Shown one piece after another: positions 48,235 to 58,744 of a stretch of 64,000 nucleotides of DNA (position 1 is the first letter of the stretch; every line of letters starts with the position of its first letter). Under the pieces are notes generated by a model. The model ran no database searches and was not told the DNA's origin. It saw nothing but the letters and a program-made list of their open reading frames with translations. This DNA is from Eupeodes corollae (lineage: Eukaryota; Arthropoda; Insecta; Diptera; Syrphidae). Position numbers and translations under genes: made by a program. The stretch lies in NCBI RefSeq assembly GCF_945859685.1, contig NC_079149.1, positions 3,569,118 to 3,633,117 on the forward strand, in the 5' to 3' direction.

Positions 48235-49827
48235 CCGGAATATTTTTGGACGAATGGAAATCTTCTTTTCTGATCCCAATTTATAAGTCTAGTTCGAAAA
48301 ATAATGTTGAAAATTACAGAGTCATTTGTAAGCTGCATATCCTAAATTGCTCGAACGTTTAGTAAAGACCAAATTGGAATTTTTTGTAAAAGAACATGTA
48401 AGTGATGCCCAGCATGGGTTTATATCGGGTAGATCAACTGTCACTAATCTCGCATGTTTTTCGTTTTTCGTCTTTCGTTATTAATTGTATAGAAAGTCAA
48501 AGTCAAGTAGACGCTATCTACACGGATTTTAGTAAGGCACTTGATTCTGTATGCCACAACATACTGCTTCGTATACTTCATAACTTTGGGATTCACTCTA
48601 ATCTCCTTCATGGATCTCATCTTTTTTAACAGATAATGTACAAAAAGTAAAACTGGACAATCAAACCTCGACATCTTTTAAATGTACCTCAGGAGTTCCC
48701 CAGGCCAGTCAGCTTGGCCCACTTTTATTTATAACCTTTATCGATGATATTTGCAAAAATATAAAATTCAGCCAATGTCTCATTTATGCTGATGATCTTA
48801 AATTATTTGTAAAAGTGAATTCCATTTACGATTGCCTCAATCTCCAAATAGACCTCGATCATTTATCAAACTGGTGTTTGGTTAACTGTTTTAAACTTAA
48901 TGTCAAGTCTCTGTCTCTAGGAAACTTTCAACTTATGAGTTTGCGTATTCTCTTGATCGTATCCCTTTTCAGAGAACTGCTACAGTAAAGGATTTGGATG
49001 TCTTCTTTGATTCCAAGTTTACATTTGTTTCGAACATGGATGCTATTATCGCTAAAGCCAACTCTATGATTGGTTTCATTAAAAGAAACTTTACTGACTT
49101 TTCGGATCCCTATACGTTTACATCTCTATATAACTTATTAGTTAGATCATTACTTGAGTATGCTAATGTCATATGGAATCCTTTCCAACAAACATTTTCG
49201 GATGAAGATGACCATTACACCTTGTCTTGACAAATATTTTCTCGAATAAATCGAGAATCCATATAATATGAGCTACATAGAGCTACTGATTTCATGATTT
49301 TAAATAATATTTATTCAATTTTCGGATAGAATTGAGATCGTTCAGAAACGATTCACAAAATATGTGTTTTGTAAAATGCGCTGGAATTTTTGTCTATACT
49401 CTCAAGCTCGACGTAATCTTCTGGGTCTGAAATCTCTCAAATCTTGAAGAACCATTCATGATATAATATTTGTGCGAGATATTTTATGTTACCATATAAA
49501 GTGTCCTAACATTCTATCGTTAATATATATTTATGCTCCGATTAGACCATTAAGAGAAAGATACCTTCTTTTTCAACTTAAGTATAGGACACATTTTGGA
49601 ATGAATGAACCAGTTTCAAGGTCAATTAGCGAGTTCAACGAAGTAATTAGTTATATTGACAATGGCATGGCCTAGAAACAAATTCAACATTGACTTGTAT
49701 TATCTGTTTTTAAAAAAAATAATCATATATTGTAAATTATTTATTTTTTGTATATACATACATATGTATTTATTCTTTTTTGCATCTGTTGAGCCTGAAG
49801 CTCGTAGATTAAACAAATAAATAAACA
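48235..49827 (+). pseudogene. Jockey-type LINE, 5'-truncated, degraded
   Basis: Across frames the order is FLDEWKSSFLIPIYKS, ENYRVICKL, KEHVSDAQHGFISGRSTVTN, then AIYTDFSKALDSV (motif A), SGVPQ and LGPLLFI traces (motif B), LIYADDLKLFVKV (motif C) and DLDHLSNWC. The thumb follows with FVSNMDAIIAKANSMIGFIK, LEYANVIWNPFQ and a C-terminal block reaching about 49675. The 3' end is GAAGCTCGTAGATTAAACAA with an ATAAATAAA tail at 49815. Multiple frameshifts make it inactive. The apurinic endonuclease and ORF1 are missing, as expected for a 5' truncation. Confidence 0.8.
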
Positions 49828-50210
49828 ATCTACTCTACCGAGAATGTACTTGGTTCGATAATATTTCACTGAAGTAAAGTATTTACAAAATTCACTAAAA
49901 ATTTCGACAGTTTGTCTTATACCTTAATGTTGCACATTAATGATATTTGATCCCCTAAACGCATTGTTGTTGTGTTGCTACGAAACTAATCTAGTTGAAC
50001 TTTATGTTTGAGTAAACAAAAATATTTAAATTAAGTCTTGGCGAACATGGAGAAAACATAAGAACTCGAAGTATTCAATTTCATTTTCTTAAAAACAGAA
50101 TGTTAAATGTAACAATCTTAAACGATTTCAAAAACTAGTCTTAAAGTCGACAGTTAAAGTTTAAAAACAAATTGAAATGTTTTAAATATAGTATTCAAAT
50201 TTATACTTAC
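49828..50210 (-). other. Start of the large FAM13 intron
   Basis: AT-rich sequence between the jockey relic and the splice donor at 50210. Nothing recognised. Confidence 0.35.
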
Positions 50211-51914
50211 AACGCAAGCCTTGACGGACTTCCAAATGTTCCTTGCGAAGACTTCAATTTTGATAGTTTTTGTTAAATCGCGCTTTCGTTTATGATTTAT
50301 TTAAAATAAAAAAATAAACAAAAAATAAATAAATATCTTTTTCGTTTGATTCTCGGTATTATCGAATTTTAATTAATCAAAACCCGTTTTCGACGAAAAA
50401 TAAAAAAAAACTTATATAAACCGAACAAAAATATAAAATAAAACCAAAAAAATTACGTTTCCTTCTCGAAACACGAATTCTCTGCTTCTTTCCGCCTTAA
50501 CTATGTGAATTAGACTTTTTGTATCCTTTTTAATTTCTGGCCACTAAACAAGATTTTATTCAGTATACTGGTCGTTGAGGTGCGACGCGGTGGATGAGAG
50601 CTTTTCCGTCAATCCTTTTCAAGATGATTTTTGGCACAAGAGCCGTTTTTTTGTTGTTGCGTGTTGTTATTGTGATGTTGATTTTTGTTAGCCTTTTTGT
50701 TGTTGTGAATTGAGAATGAGTGTAACTAAGGTTTTAAGGTTAGAAATAATATCGTTAATTTATTCTTTAGACTTTTTACTCTTTTTCTCTCTCTTGGCTC
50801 ACTTTTTTGTTTTACTTAACTTGTCAAGCTCTTCACTTGCAGTGTAATCTTTCAAAAACTCTCTTTTTCCCTCTCTTTCCCTCTCTCTTTTCACTTCGTC
50901 GTTTTCGTCCTTTTAAATCTTCACTTATCCTTGTTGTTTGTTGATTCGTATCCTTTTTGTTTTTATTTCCTTATTTAAGTTTGATTTTTTTCTTAACTTT
51001 GTACTGACGATTGCGTTGATCTATGGCAAATTCATATCGCGATCTCTGCACATTTTCGCTGCTTAAATTTTGATAATCGACGCCGAACAATCGAAAAACT
51101 CTTAACGAATACGTTGTGACAGAATTTCTGAAATCCAAATGGGAATTCAATTCACACTCCCGGCAGTGTTGCTATTGAATTGAGGCAGCAAAGAGCGCTG
51201 AGGAGCTTTCTCTTTGGCTGTTATTTCGGTTGCAACCCTCCAGTTGGACTGTTTATTTATTTTTCTTGTTTTTGTTGTTTTGGGGGTGGTTTCTCCTTAT
51301 AGATAAATGTGATGTGATGGTTGGAGCCCGGCCGGTCGGTGGCGGTAAAGGTGTTCTTCAATTGATGGTGGATTTAACGGTGTAGAAAATTAAATGACTA
51401 TGGTTGTGATTATTATTAGTATTATTTTGTTGTTGCTGTTGCTTATGGCTTGCTTATAGCTTTTGATTATGCTTATGCATGGAGAAAGAAGACTATTGTG
51501 GGGGTTCTTATACGTAGATCAAAAATTATTCGATATTTTATTTTTTCGATAATTTATAACAATTATTATTTTATTTTTCTTATTTTTCAAAAAACACCAA
51601 ATACGATAGTAACAACACACATTTAACACTATTTTAGGGCAATTAACTGATTTACGGCTGCTTTAGGAAATGCGTTGACACCAGCCGATAATTAAGCATA
51701 TGAATGTGTCTTTTTGGTTGGGGTGTTTTTTTTTAGTTTTGGTTTTCGATCTTGATCAAAATTTAAAGCCTTAGACGTAGGTTTTCATATGAAACACTGT
51801 ACGACTTGCGTCGGTCGGTTTTACAAGGTTGAATTGTTTTGATTTAATTCTTTTCTTCGATTCACTTGCTCTTCACACAATAATCAAGAATCACACTAGA
51901 GACACATTTTCATT
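50211..51914 (-). other. FAM13: Probable 5' untranslated exon of FAM13
   Basis: On the minus strand, GGCTTGCGTT is followed by a near-perfect donor, GTAAGTATAAATT. Joining this end to the coding exon at 9251 keeps an open frame into TGC GGC ATG, but upstream it meets a TAA after about 25 codons with no Met. The ATG at 9245 is therefore the likely start and this exon is untranslated. An acceptor-like CTTTCGATTTTCTTTTTCAG precedes base 51914 and may be its 5' limit; alternatively transcription starts within the exon. Link to FAM13 is by strand, phase and absence of any other minus-strand gene, not by transcript evidence. Confidence 0.5.
50740..51360 (-). promoter_or_regulatory. GAGA-rich, GC-richer promoter candidate
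   Basis: The minus strand holds a dense run of GAGAGGGAAAGAGAGGGAAA type at 50900-50858, matching sites of GAGA-factor-like proteins that mark paused insect promoters. Nearby are GC-richer stretches (CGGCAGTGTTGC near 51161 and GGCCGGTCGGTGGCGG near 51330). No clear TATA box is seen. This suits either a core promoter or its transcribed 5' UTR. Confidence 0.35.
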
Positions 51915-52014
51915 CTGAAAAAGAAAATCGAAAGAAAATGAATTCAAACGAGAGGAAAAGTTGAATTAATTCGATTTAATGATTTTACGGTATATAGAAC
52001 TCTTTTGCACTCAC

Positions 52015-52703
52015 TATGCTAGATATATTTATGCTATGGTGGATGGTGGTGCCGGCGCACGAGATTGTTCTATGCTGTTTACAACAAGATGAGTTCTAGA
52101 TATTATGTTGATAGTTGTTGTTGTTGTTTGTTAAGCTTTCTTTCTCATAAATTATTCTATTTAGAAAACAAATAAGCTTTGGCACAGTGCTCTGCTCACT
52201 TGTTCTCTATAAATTTCTCTTTTTTTATTCAAACAGCGGTGGATACGATGGTGCTCTTTTATTTTAATTTGAATTTTTTTTTAAATCAAGCTTTTTTCAA
52301 TATTTACTTATTTTTGAAAATTCAATGAACTACACAGCTATATTGTTAAAAATTAGTATCTCAAAATATTTGAAAATCTACGCATAATCTTGCAACATAA
52401 GAGATGCAAGAGTTGAGCGCTGTAAAACTAAATGCAATTGAGGTGCGTTGGAGATGATGATGCAAAGAGGGTGTGTTTGATTTTCTTTTTGAAACACAAG
52501 ATGTGTGGGTGTGTTTGTTTTACTTTTTCAAACTTCTACGAGAGAAGATTTTTATTTTTAAATTTTCTATCTCTTTGTTTTGATAATGTTAGTTTTTTGT
52601 TCGAATTAATTCGGTTTTTACTTTTCAGATGTCGTCCTTGATGCGATTTAAATTTATTTTTAATTTAACGATTCTTATTGGTCTTGACGTTTAACGGTTG
52701 AAT
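52015..52703 (-). other. Possible additional 5' untranslated exon
   Basis: Minus-strand signals frame this block: ATTATTTCTATTTTCAG ends just before 52703, and a GTGAGT donor begins at 52014. The donor lies 100 bases from the acceptor at 51915, a normal size for a small fly intron. No long open frame runs through it. The case rests only on splice-site appearance. Confidence 0.25.
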
Positions 52704-54405
52704 CTGAAAATAGAAATAATTTGAAGTTTAATTAATTATTTATTGCTATAGAGATTTTTGATGGATTTTAAATGTACAATGTATTTAAATGAATATATGT
52801 GCTTGTTAAGTACATGTATTAAGGTTTTTTATATTATAACTTTCTACAAAATTAAAGGAATTTCAATAAATATCAAGGTAAGAGACAACTACGGTCCTAA
52901 TTTTCGAACTACTTACATATATACCTACACACAAACAAAAAGGTTTGATTATATTGTTTAGATTTTTAATACGAATACATTTTTACTTTGGTTGACTTTT
53001 AAAAAAAAAGGCCTTAAATTGTGAAATTATCAACAGAATGTTACTTTTGATTTGTGTACATTGTTTTTGCCGATTTTTTTTTAATAAAACAATTATTGAA
53101 TAAGTGTTTTTAAAGGAAAATAAATCAATTCATAAAAAATCACTTGAAAATTACTTTAAGAGACAGGGCAAATTTAATTAGAAAATATAAAGCTAATCTA
53201 TTTATGCCATGAATAAATTTGCAGCGAAACTTTGACATACATGTCAGTTCTTCATATCTTACTAGAAGTTAAGCTTTTAAAAAATAAATGCCTTTACGGC
53301 ATAAAGGAGGTGCGGATTGTACTTTAATTTGTTCAAACCAAAATTATGTTTTTGAAATGGATTGTAAAATGTGTATTCTTTTCCTAATGTAGCGTCTACT
53401 TTTCTGGATGACAGCTCAGGTTTTGTTGCCTTACACAAGTGCTGGAGACATAATTACCACAAATTAAATTCTGTTTCTAATATTTCCAGCTTTTTTTGGA
53501 AATAAATAGATATTTTCGGTGTTTTTTTGACATTATCAGTGAAAAGTTTATCGTTCTAGAAAGTTACTTTATACTGAAGCCCCATCCTATACCACTATTA
53601 AAGTACTGTTTGGAATACTGAATGAATAGATTATTTTGAAAATGAAAGCTGCATCCTTAAAATCTCAAAATGCAAAACCTAAAAAATAGTTAAGACAATT
53701 TAATTTTTGAAGACTCCAGATATTGTTCTGACAACAAATAACATTGCATGTTTTTGTTTTAGCACTCAACGATTTTTTCTTGTTCTTAAAAGTAAATAAA
53801 AATGTTTCATTTGCCAAAGACCCTAATGAAGCTTTCAAAATCACATGGAGTTGATAAATTGTTCAAAAATAGTGGAAACCAGCAAAAAATGTTGATTATC
53901 TTAAAGTATATTTTTAAGCACAACAAAAGCATTTAAAATGACAAATTATTATGTTATCTTTGTCAAACTCCAAATAATTAAAATGAACCTTTTTATTATT
54001 GAAGTAGATCTTCTATTTATAAACAATCTCTAAGAGCGAAGCAACAAATTTAACATGGACAAGAAACCAAAACCAACGAGTTCTGGACGAACATTGGTCG
54101 ATAAAATAACATTTTTTTCTGACACAAACCAAACAATAGTTTTTCAAAGGATTCAAATATTGATATCGCATTAAAATATTTACAGTACATAAGATTTTAA
54201 AAAGTATGTCCCCTTCAACAATCTCAAGCTAACCTAAACGCTGTTTTAAGGTTAACTTAAAATACGAAATAACACGTACCAATATATTGTTTGACTATTT
54301 TGCAAAGAACAAATCTTTGTGCAGAGATATACGTTCATTTGAACACATTCATATATAAGTAATTGTATTTACAATAGGAATCAAACGATCGTGATAATTT
54401 AATTT
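52704..54405. other. Upstream flank, no gene recognised
   Basis: AT-rich sequence with a short frame at 52758-52961 of no recognisable content. Confidence 0.35.
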
Positions 54406-54498
54406 GGATTAGTGGAAGTATAGTTTTCCATCGGCTTTTTTGGTCACTTTAACTTTCTAAACGTTTCGGCAGGGGTTGCTGCCTTCTTCAGAGGAACT
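54406..54498 (-). mobile_element. Penelope-like element, inverted 5' arm
   Basis: The complement reads GTTCCTCTGAAGAAGGCAGC, then AACCCCTGCCGAAACGTTTA and GTGACCAAAAAAGCCGATGG. The same blocks, in the opposite orientation, follow the coding region at 56019-56138. Penelope-like elements characteristically carry such terminal repeats, often with the upstream copy inverted. The arm ends at the SINE tail. Confidence 0.75.
54462..54491 (-). ncRNA. Hammerhead-ribozyme-like core in the inverted arm
   Basis: The minus strand reads CTGAAGA, an extra A, the hairpin GGCAG-CAACCC-CTGCC, then GAAACG. This matches the conserved hammerhead order CUGANGA, stem II, GAAA. Hammerhead motifs are established in the terminal repeats of many Penelope-like elements. 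The extra A before stem II is non-canonical, and stems I and III are not convincingly closed here, so activity is doubtful. Confidence 0.45.
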
Positions 54499-54806
54499 TT
54501 TCTTTCTTTCTTTCTTTCTTTTGGGTGGTGCAAAAGTCCGTTGGGAACCAGGGCCAACCATTCCTGTGTGCGAGTACTGTTGTCAGGAATGGAAGGAACC
54601 TACAATTTTAGGCTGACTCCGAACGGCTAATTTGAGAAAGTACTTTTTCATGAAAAGAATACTCTTGAAGGAGTTGTCAGTCAATTCCTCGCAAGAGCCA
54701 GTACCCGCGAAAATTAATTTTTCATAAATTTAGGTGGCACAGTCAGGGATTGAACCCAAGACCCCTTGCATGACAATCCAACGCACTAACCATCATGCCA
54801 CGGGTA
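54499..54806 (-). mobile_element. tRNA-derived SINE, full-length copy
   Basis: On the minus strand it starts CCCGTGGCATGATGGTTAGT (box A TGATGGTTAGTGCG) and has GGGTTCAATCCCTGAC (box B). Its body continues with GGGTACTGGCTCTTGCGAGG, CCGTTCGGAGTCAGCC and CAACGGACTTTTGCACCACC. The 3' tail is an AAAG repeat (CTTT on the plus strand, 54499-54521). It is about 305 bases and the most complete copy here, so the others were aligned to it. It lies exactly between the inverted arm and the coding part of the Penelope-like element. Confidence 0.85.
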
Positions 54807-54814
54807 CTACGTTA

Positions 54815-55816
54815 TTAACACAAAATCTCCGACCATTGCAGATCTGGTTTTGGACCACGTTTTAGATGAATGCTAAAACAACATCGAAGAAAAACCTACG
54901 TATTTGCAATAATGGATAAAAGAAACATAGACAAAGTACTAAAAATTCTAATAGGATTCCACCCAAAAATTCAATTCACAATCGTAAATGAGGTCAACAA
55001 AACAATATCTTTCTTAGATGTAAAAATCTACCGTAAAGAAAATCGTTTGCTTTTCGACTGGTATCAAAAACCAACAGCATCTGGAAGACTAGTTAATTTC
55101 CGATCAAGGAAAATATGGAAGGAATATTATCATCAATACTGAGTCCAATCTCTTATAAAATTTTCAAAATAAGTGATGTACGTTTTCACGTCGCCAAGAA
55201 GAAAAAAAGTAATCAAAATCCTAAGTTATAATGGTTATCGTTCTACCATAATTCGAAGTCTTCTTTTAAAATACAAAATGCAAATTCCACGAGAAAATAT
55301 TGATGAACCCGTTAGAACGCATCACAAAACCATGATTTACGTCCCAACTATATCCGAAAACTTCAAAAAATCCATTTCCAAAAAATTGACAGAGGTTCGC
55401 CTTGCTGTCAAATCAGACAATACATTTGACCATTGTTTTACTAAACTCAAGACGTACCTTGATAAGGACAAACAAACAGATGTTATCTACAAAATTAACT
55501 GCAATGGTAAATAAAATGTTCCGTGTAACCTGTGTTATATTGGGACCACAAAACAACTGCTAAGACAACGCATCTCGAATCATAAGTCTGACATAAAACT
55601 AAACAATTCTGAGAAGGCAGCCCTGGCCAGTCACGGCATTGAAAGCGGTCATTCTAAAAAAATTGAAGGCGTGGAAGTTCTACAGACAGAGAAATATGTT
55701 TCGAAACGATACACGTTAGAAACATTACATATTCTCAATAACAAAAACAACATGAACCGAAAACAAGACACACAGAACATTTCTGCTATATATTGCTCTC
55801 TTTTTTCTCCTTAAAT
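54815..55816 (+). pseudogene. Penelope-like element: reverse transcriptase C-terminus plus GIY-YIG endonuclease
   Basis: The frame starts in the palm (SPTIADLVLDHVLDEC). Next come GFHPKIQFTIV, ISFLDVKIYRKENRLLF and WYQKPTASGRLVNFRS, the post-catalytic part of Penelope reverse transcriptase; the catalytic Asp pair itself is not recognisable. After a frame change near 55140 the second frame gives KILSYNGYRS and FDHCFTKLKTYL. The endonuclease then reads DVIYKINCNGK, a TAA at about 55512-55514, then PCNLCYIGTTKQLLRQRISN and SHGIESGHS in the same phase. This is the GIY...YIG pair with its conserved Arg and His. It ends at LFSP and TAA. The 5' half of the reverse transcriptase is absent. One frameshift region and one nonsense codon make it inactive. 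Confidence 0.85.
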
Positions 55817-56018
55817 GTAATTTGTGCTTTATTCAATTTTGACCTAACTTCATTTTTCGAAGTGCTAATTATATTCATAGTTTTATTTTTAATTTATATT
55901 AATTAATATAACTAAGATTAAATTGTTTTCCTATTTTTCTTGAGTGAGTAAACTTTATTGTATTTGTATCCCATTGATATATTTAAGATCATTTGTATAT
56001 TTTTTGTGTTAATAAAGT

Positions 56019-56138
56019 TCCCCTGAAGAAGGCAGCAACCCCTGCCGAAATTTTGGGAAAGTTAATGTAACTTAATTGTTTCATTACGAAAATTGCAGTG
56101 ACCAAAAAAACCGACGGAAATCTATATTTACACTAATC
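56019..56138 (+). mobile_element. Penelope-like element, 3' terminal repeat
   Basis: It starts AGTTCCCCTGAAGAAGGCAG and runs to CGACGGAAATCTATATTTAC. It is the direct-orientation partner of the inverted arm at 54406-54498. Relative to that arm it holds about 30 extra bases between GGGAAAGTTAATG and TGACCAAAA, ending in TTGCAG. Confidence 0.7.
56023..56050 (+). ncRNA. Hammerhead-ribozyme-like core in the 3' repeat
   Basis: It has the same layout as the core in the inverted arm: CTGAAGA, extra A, GGCAG-CAACCC-CTGCC hairpin, GAAA. The bases after GAAA differ between the two copies (ATTTTGGG here against CGTTTAGA), so the outer stems have not been kept the same. Confidence 0.45.
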
Positions 56139-58744
56139 ACAAAATTAACATGAGTCAAATAAAATCAATAAAAATGTCAATACCACGACGTCAACGACCA
56201 AAGATGTTATTCAGCGAGGGATCAAGTACCAAATTTTAAACGCCTTTACAAAAACTTTAAGTTTTACTAAGAATTACTTTGAAAAATTGGCCCTAACATT
56301 ATTTCGTTCTAAAAAAAATATAACACATACAAAAATTATAAAGTAAAGTCTTATTTTTCATCTTTTGGGTTTTCCCTGTGTGTTTAGTTGTTAAGATACT
56401 AAATGTGAAATTAGGTTGTTAAAATCTAATAATAAATGAAAAAAAAATTGTATCGTATATTGTGTTTTAATAAATACTTCATACAGTAATTTCAGAGTTG
56501 GATCTTAACTAATGTCATCAAATCCCTTCGGAAAAGTACAAAATCTTGTAGAACAGTGTTTTTCAAAAATGTGTTATATAAAAAAATGTATTCCTAGTTC
56601 ACTCTTCACTTCAATCTGTGTCAAACATACATAGATATTTCTTTTTCAGCTGCACATTAAGAATGTAAAATACTTTACGTTATTCTGTTTTTGCCTCTGA
56701 TTTATATATTCAAAACTTTTCTATCTTATATCTTTTCCTTATTTCCTAACGTTCGAATTGTGTCAAGGCACTCTAAGTAATCATAAGTTCTTTAGTGTAT
56801 ATAAACTGTAAAAAAACTTCAAATCACTCAAAATTAAACAAAAAATGTTCAGTTCACTTAAGAACATTCTTTTATTTTCATTAAATATTTACTATACACA
56901 ACTAATTCATTTCAAAAACCTCAAACAAAAACGAACCTTTCGTCTTGGATCTTCTATAGTAGGCATATTGTAAACAAAAAAATCCAACTTTACTTAACAA
57001 TACAACTTTTGAAATTAATCTTTTCATCTACCCCCACAATTTTCTTATACAATTGTTACATTTTAATACGAAAGTTAGGTTCTTTTGTTAAAATTGACCT
57101 TGAAATTGTACTCAGAACTAAATACTACACTCACTTCTCTTCGGTTGTTTTCAAAACAACAAACCCAAATTAAACATTTTCTGCTTGATATGATTTGAAA
57201 AGTATTTTTCCATTTCGCTAAAAAAAACATATGAATAGAAAATGTGTGTTCAAAAACCTCCCACAATTTATTGATTTGCAATTCAATATTATTGTTACTA
57301 TTTAATATTTATCTATTTATACAAGTAACGAAATAAATATCAGTTAAATTATAAAACATATAAATATGCAAATATCATCCCCTGGATGCTATTTGAATGG
57401 TGATGAATGTTAGATGTGCACTTGATTTCATATTCATTGCATTTAAATTACCAAAGAACAATCATGATATATTATTTTCCAGTTGAAAGCACCAAACAAA
57501 AATCTCCATAATGAATGCAAGCAATAAGGCTTTTCCCCCATTTTCACCCAACCGCACATAAACATAAACTCAAACCTAAGCCAAAGCCAAGCCAAGCCAG
57601 GCTAAGGATTGAAATCTGATTAGCATACAGAATAAAAATAAAAATAAAAATAAAAATAAAAATAAAAACGCATATTTTCCGAGTACTACCTATCTGCTCA
57701 CAAAATTAAATGAGCTGTGATATTGTCGTGTTAAATGGATTGATAATGTTTATTTATAAACCAAAAACAAAACAACTTATGTAAGTTTTCTGCTCTACCG
57801 TACTCTTAAGCTATTTTAGGAATAAGTAGATTAATCTTTCCAAAGACAAAGCCCACAAAATTATCCTTAATCCTTAAGTCTTTTCTTTTTTTTTAATTGT
57901 GTTCATTTATTAAGAGGCTCTATGAAATTAATAAAAGAGATTCAAGGGAGGCGTATCAAAAACCCTTCAAAGAAATCATAAATATAGAAAACCATATGAA
58001 TTTTATTTTAGATATTTGAATAACAAATGAATGCAAATGATTTAAAATATGAATTTGAAGAGATTTTCCATCAAAAAATAGAATTTTGTTATTTTTACTT
58101 CTCAGAAAACAAAATGGAAAGGAACTTACAAAGTTTGTGATATGAACATTTAATCAATATTTCTGTCAGCTAGAAAAACATTCAAAGGAAATGTTACATG
58201 AATTCAAAGCTGTTTGTTCCGCAAAATCTAAAAAACAACAACAAGAACAAATAAATAGTATTGCAAAGTTTTTTTTAATTCTATTTCAATGTTTTGTTTT
58301 GAAAAATTACAATAGAAGCCAACGAACTGTCAAGGTTATGTCTAGCATGACAATACTTTTCTAGTACGAGTAGATATATTTTTAATGTTTTTGAATTATA
58401 CTGTGTGTCCTCATGTTTGTTGTTTATTTATTTTATTGTTGATACAAATTTGTATGCTGGCGCTCGATTTAAGCTAACATTGCTCATAATAATGATTGTG
58501 CATAATTTTGTAAAAATCAATCTATTTGTTCGTATGGTATGGAATGGGCGACTGTGGCGTATGTGGAATATTTTTTGTTTACCTTATTCTCTAAATGAGA
58601 TTATTGATTTATTTAAATTGTATTTGGTAAATCTTTTTTTATTTATTATTTTCTGTTTCATTTCCGGAATATTAATAATAATAGGGAAGAATAAATAAGG
58701 CATTAAAGGCGATGTTGTAAAAATTCAGAATGGGTTGTTTCTAT
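56139..58744. other. Intergenic or upstream DNA, no gene recognised
   Basis: AT-rich. A short CCAAAGCCAAGCCAAGCCAGG tandem-like phrase lies at about 57580, just before the AAAAT microsatellite. The 97-codon frame at 58405-58698 is rich in hydrophobic residues because of its T-rich base composition and shows no family motif. Confidence 0.35.
57631..57669 (+). repeat. AAAAT microsatellite
   Basis: Uninterrupted AATAA/AAAAT pentanucleotide repeats, about seven units, ending at AACGC. A simple-sequence repeat, likely to vary in length. Confidence 0.9.

Noticed and set aside
52432..52641. Small plus-strand gene with an acceptor-like TTTTCAG before 52629
   Set aside because: The frame is short, low in complexity and without a recognisable product; the opposite strand offers the better splice signals.
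54406..56138. LTR retrotransposon
   Set aside because: The arms are inverted, lack TG...CA ends, and the coding part is Penelope reverse transcriptase plus GIY-YIG, not gag-pol.
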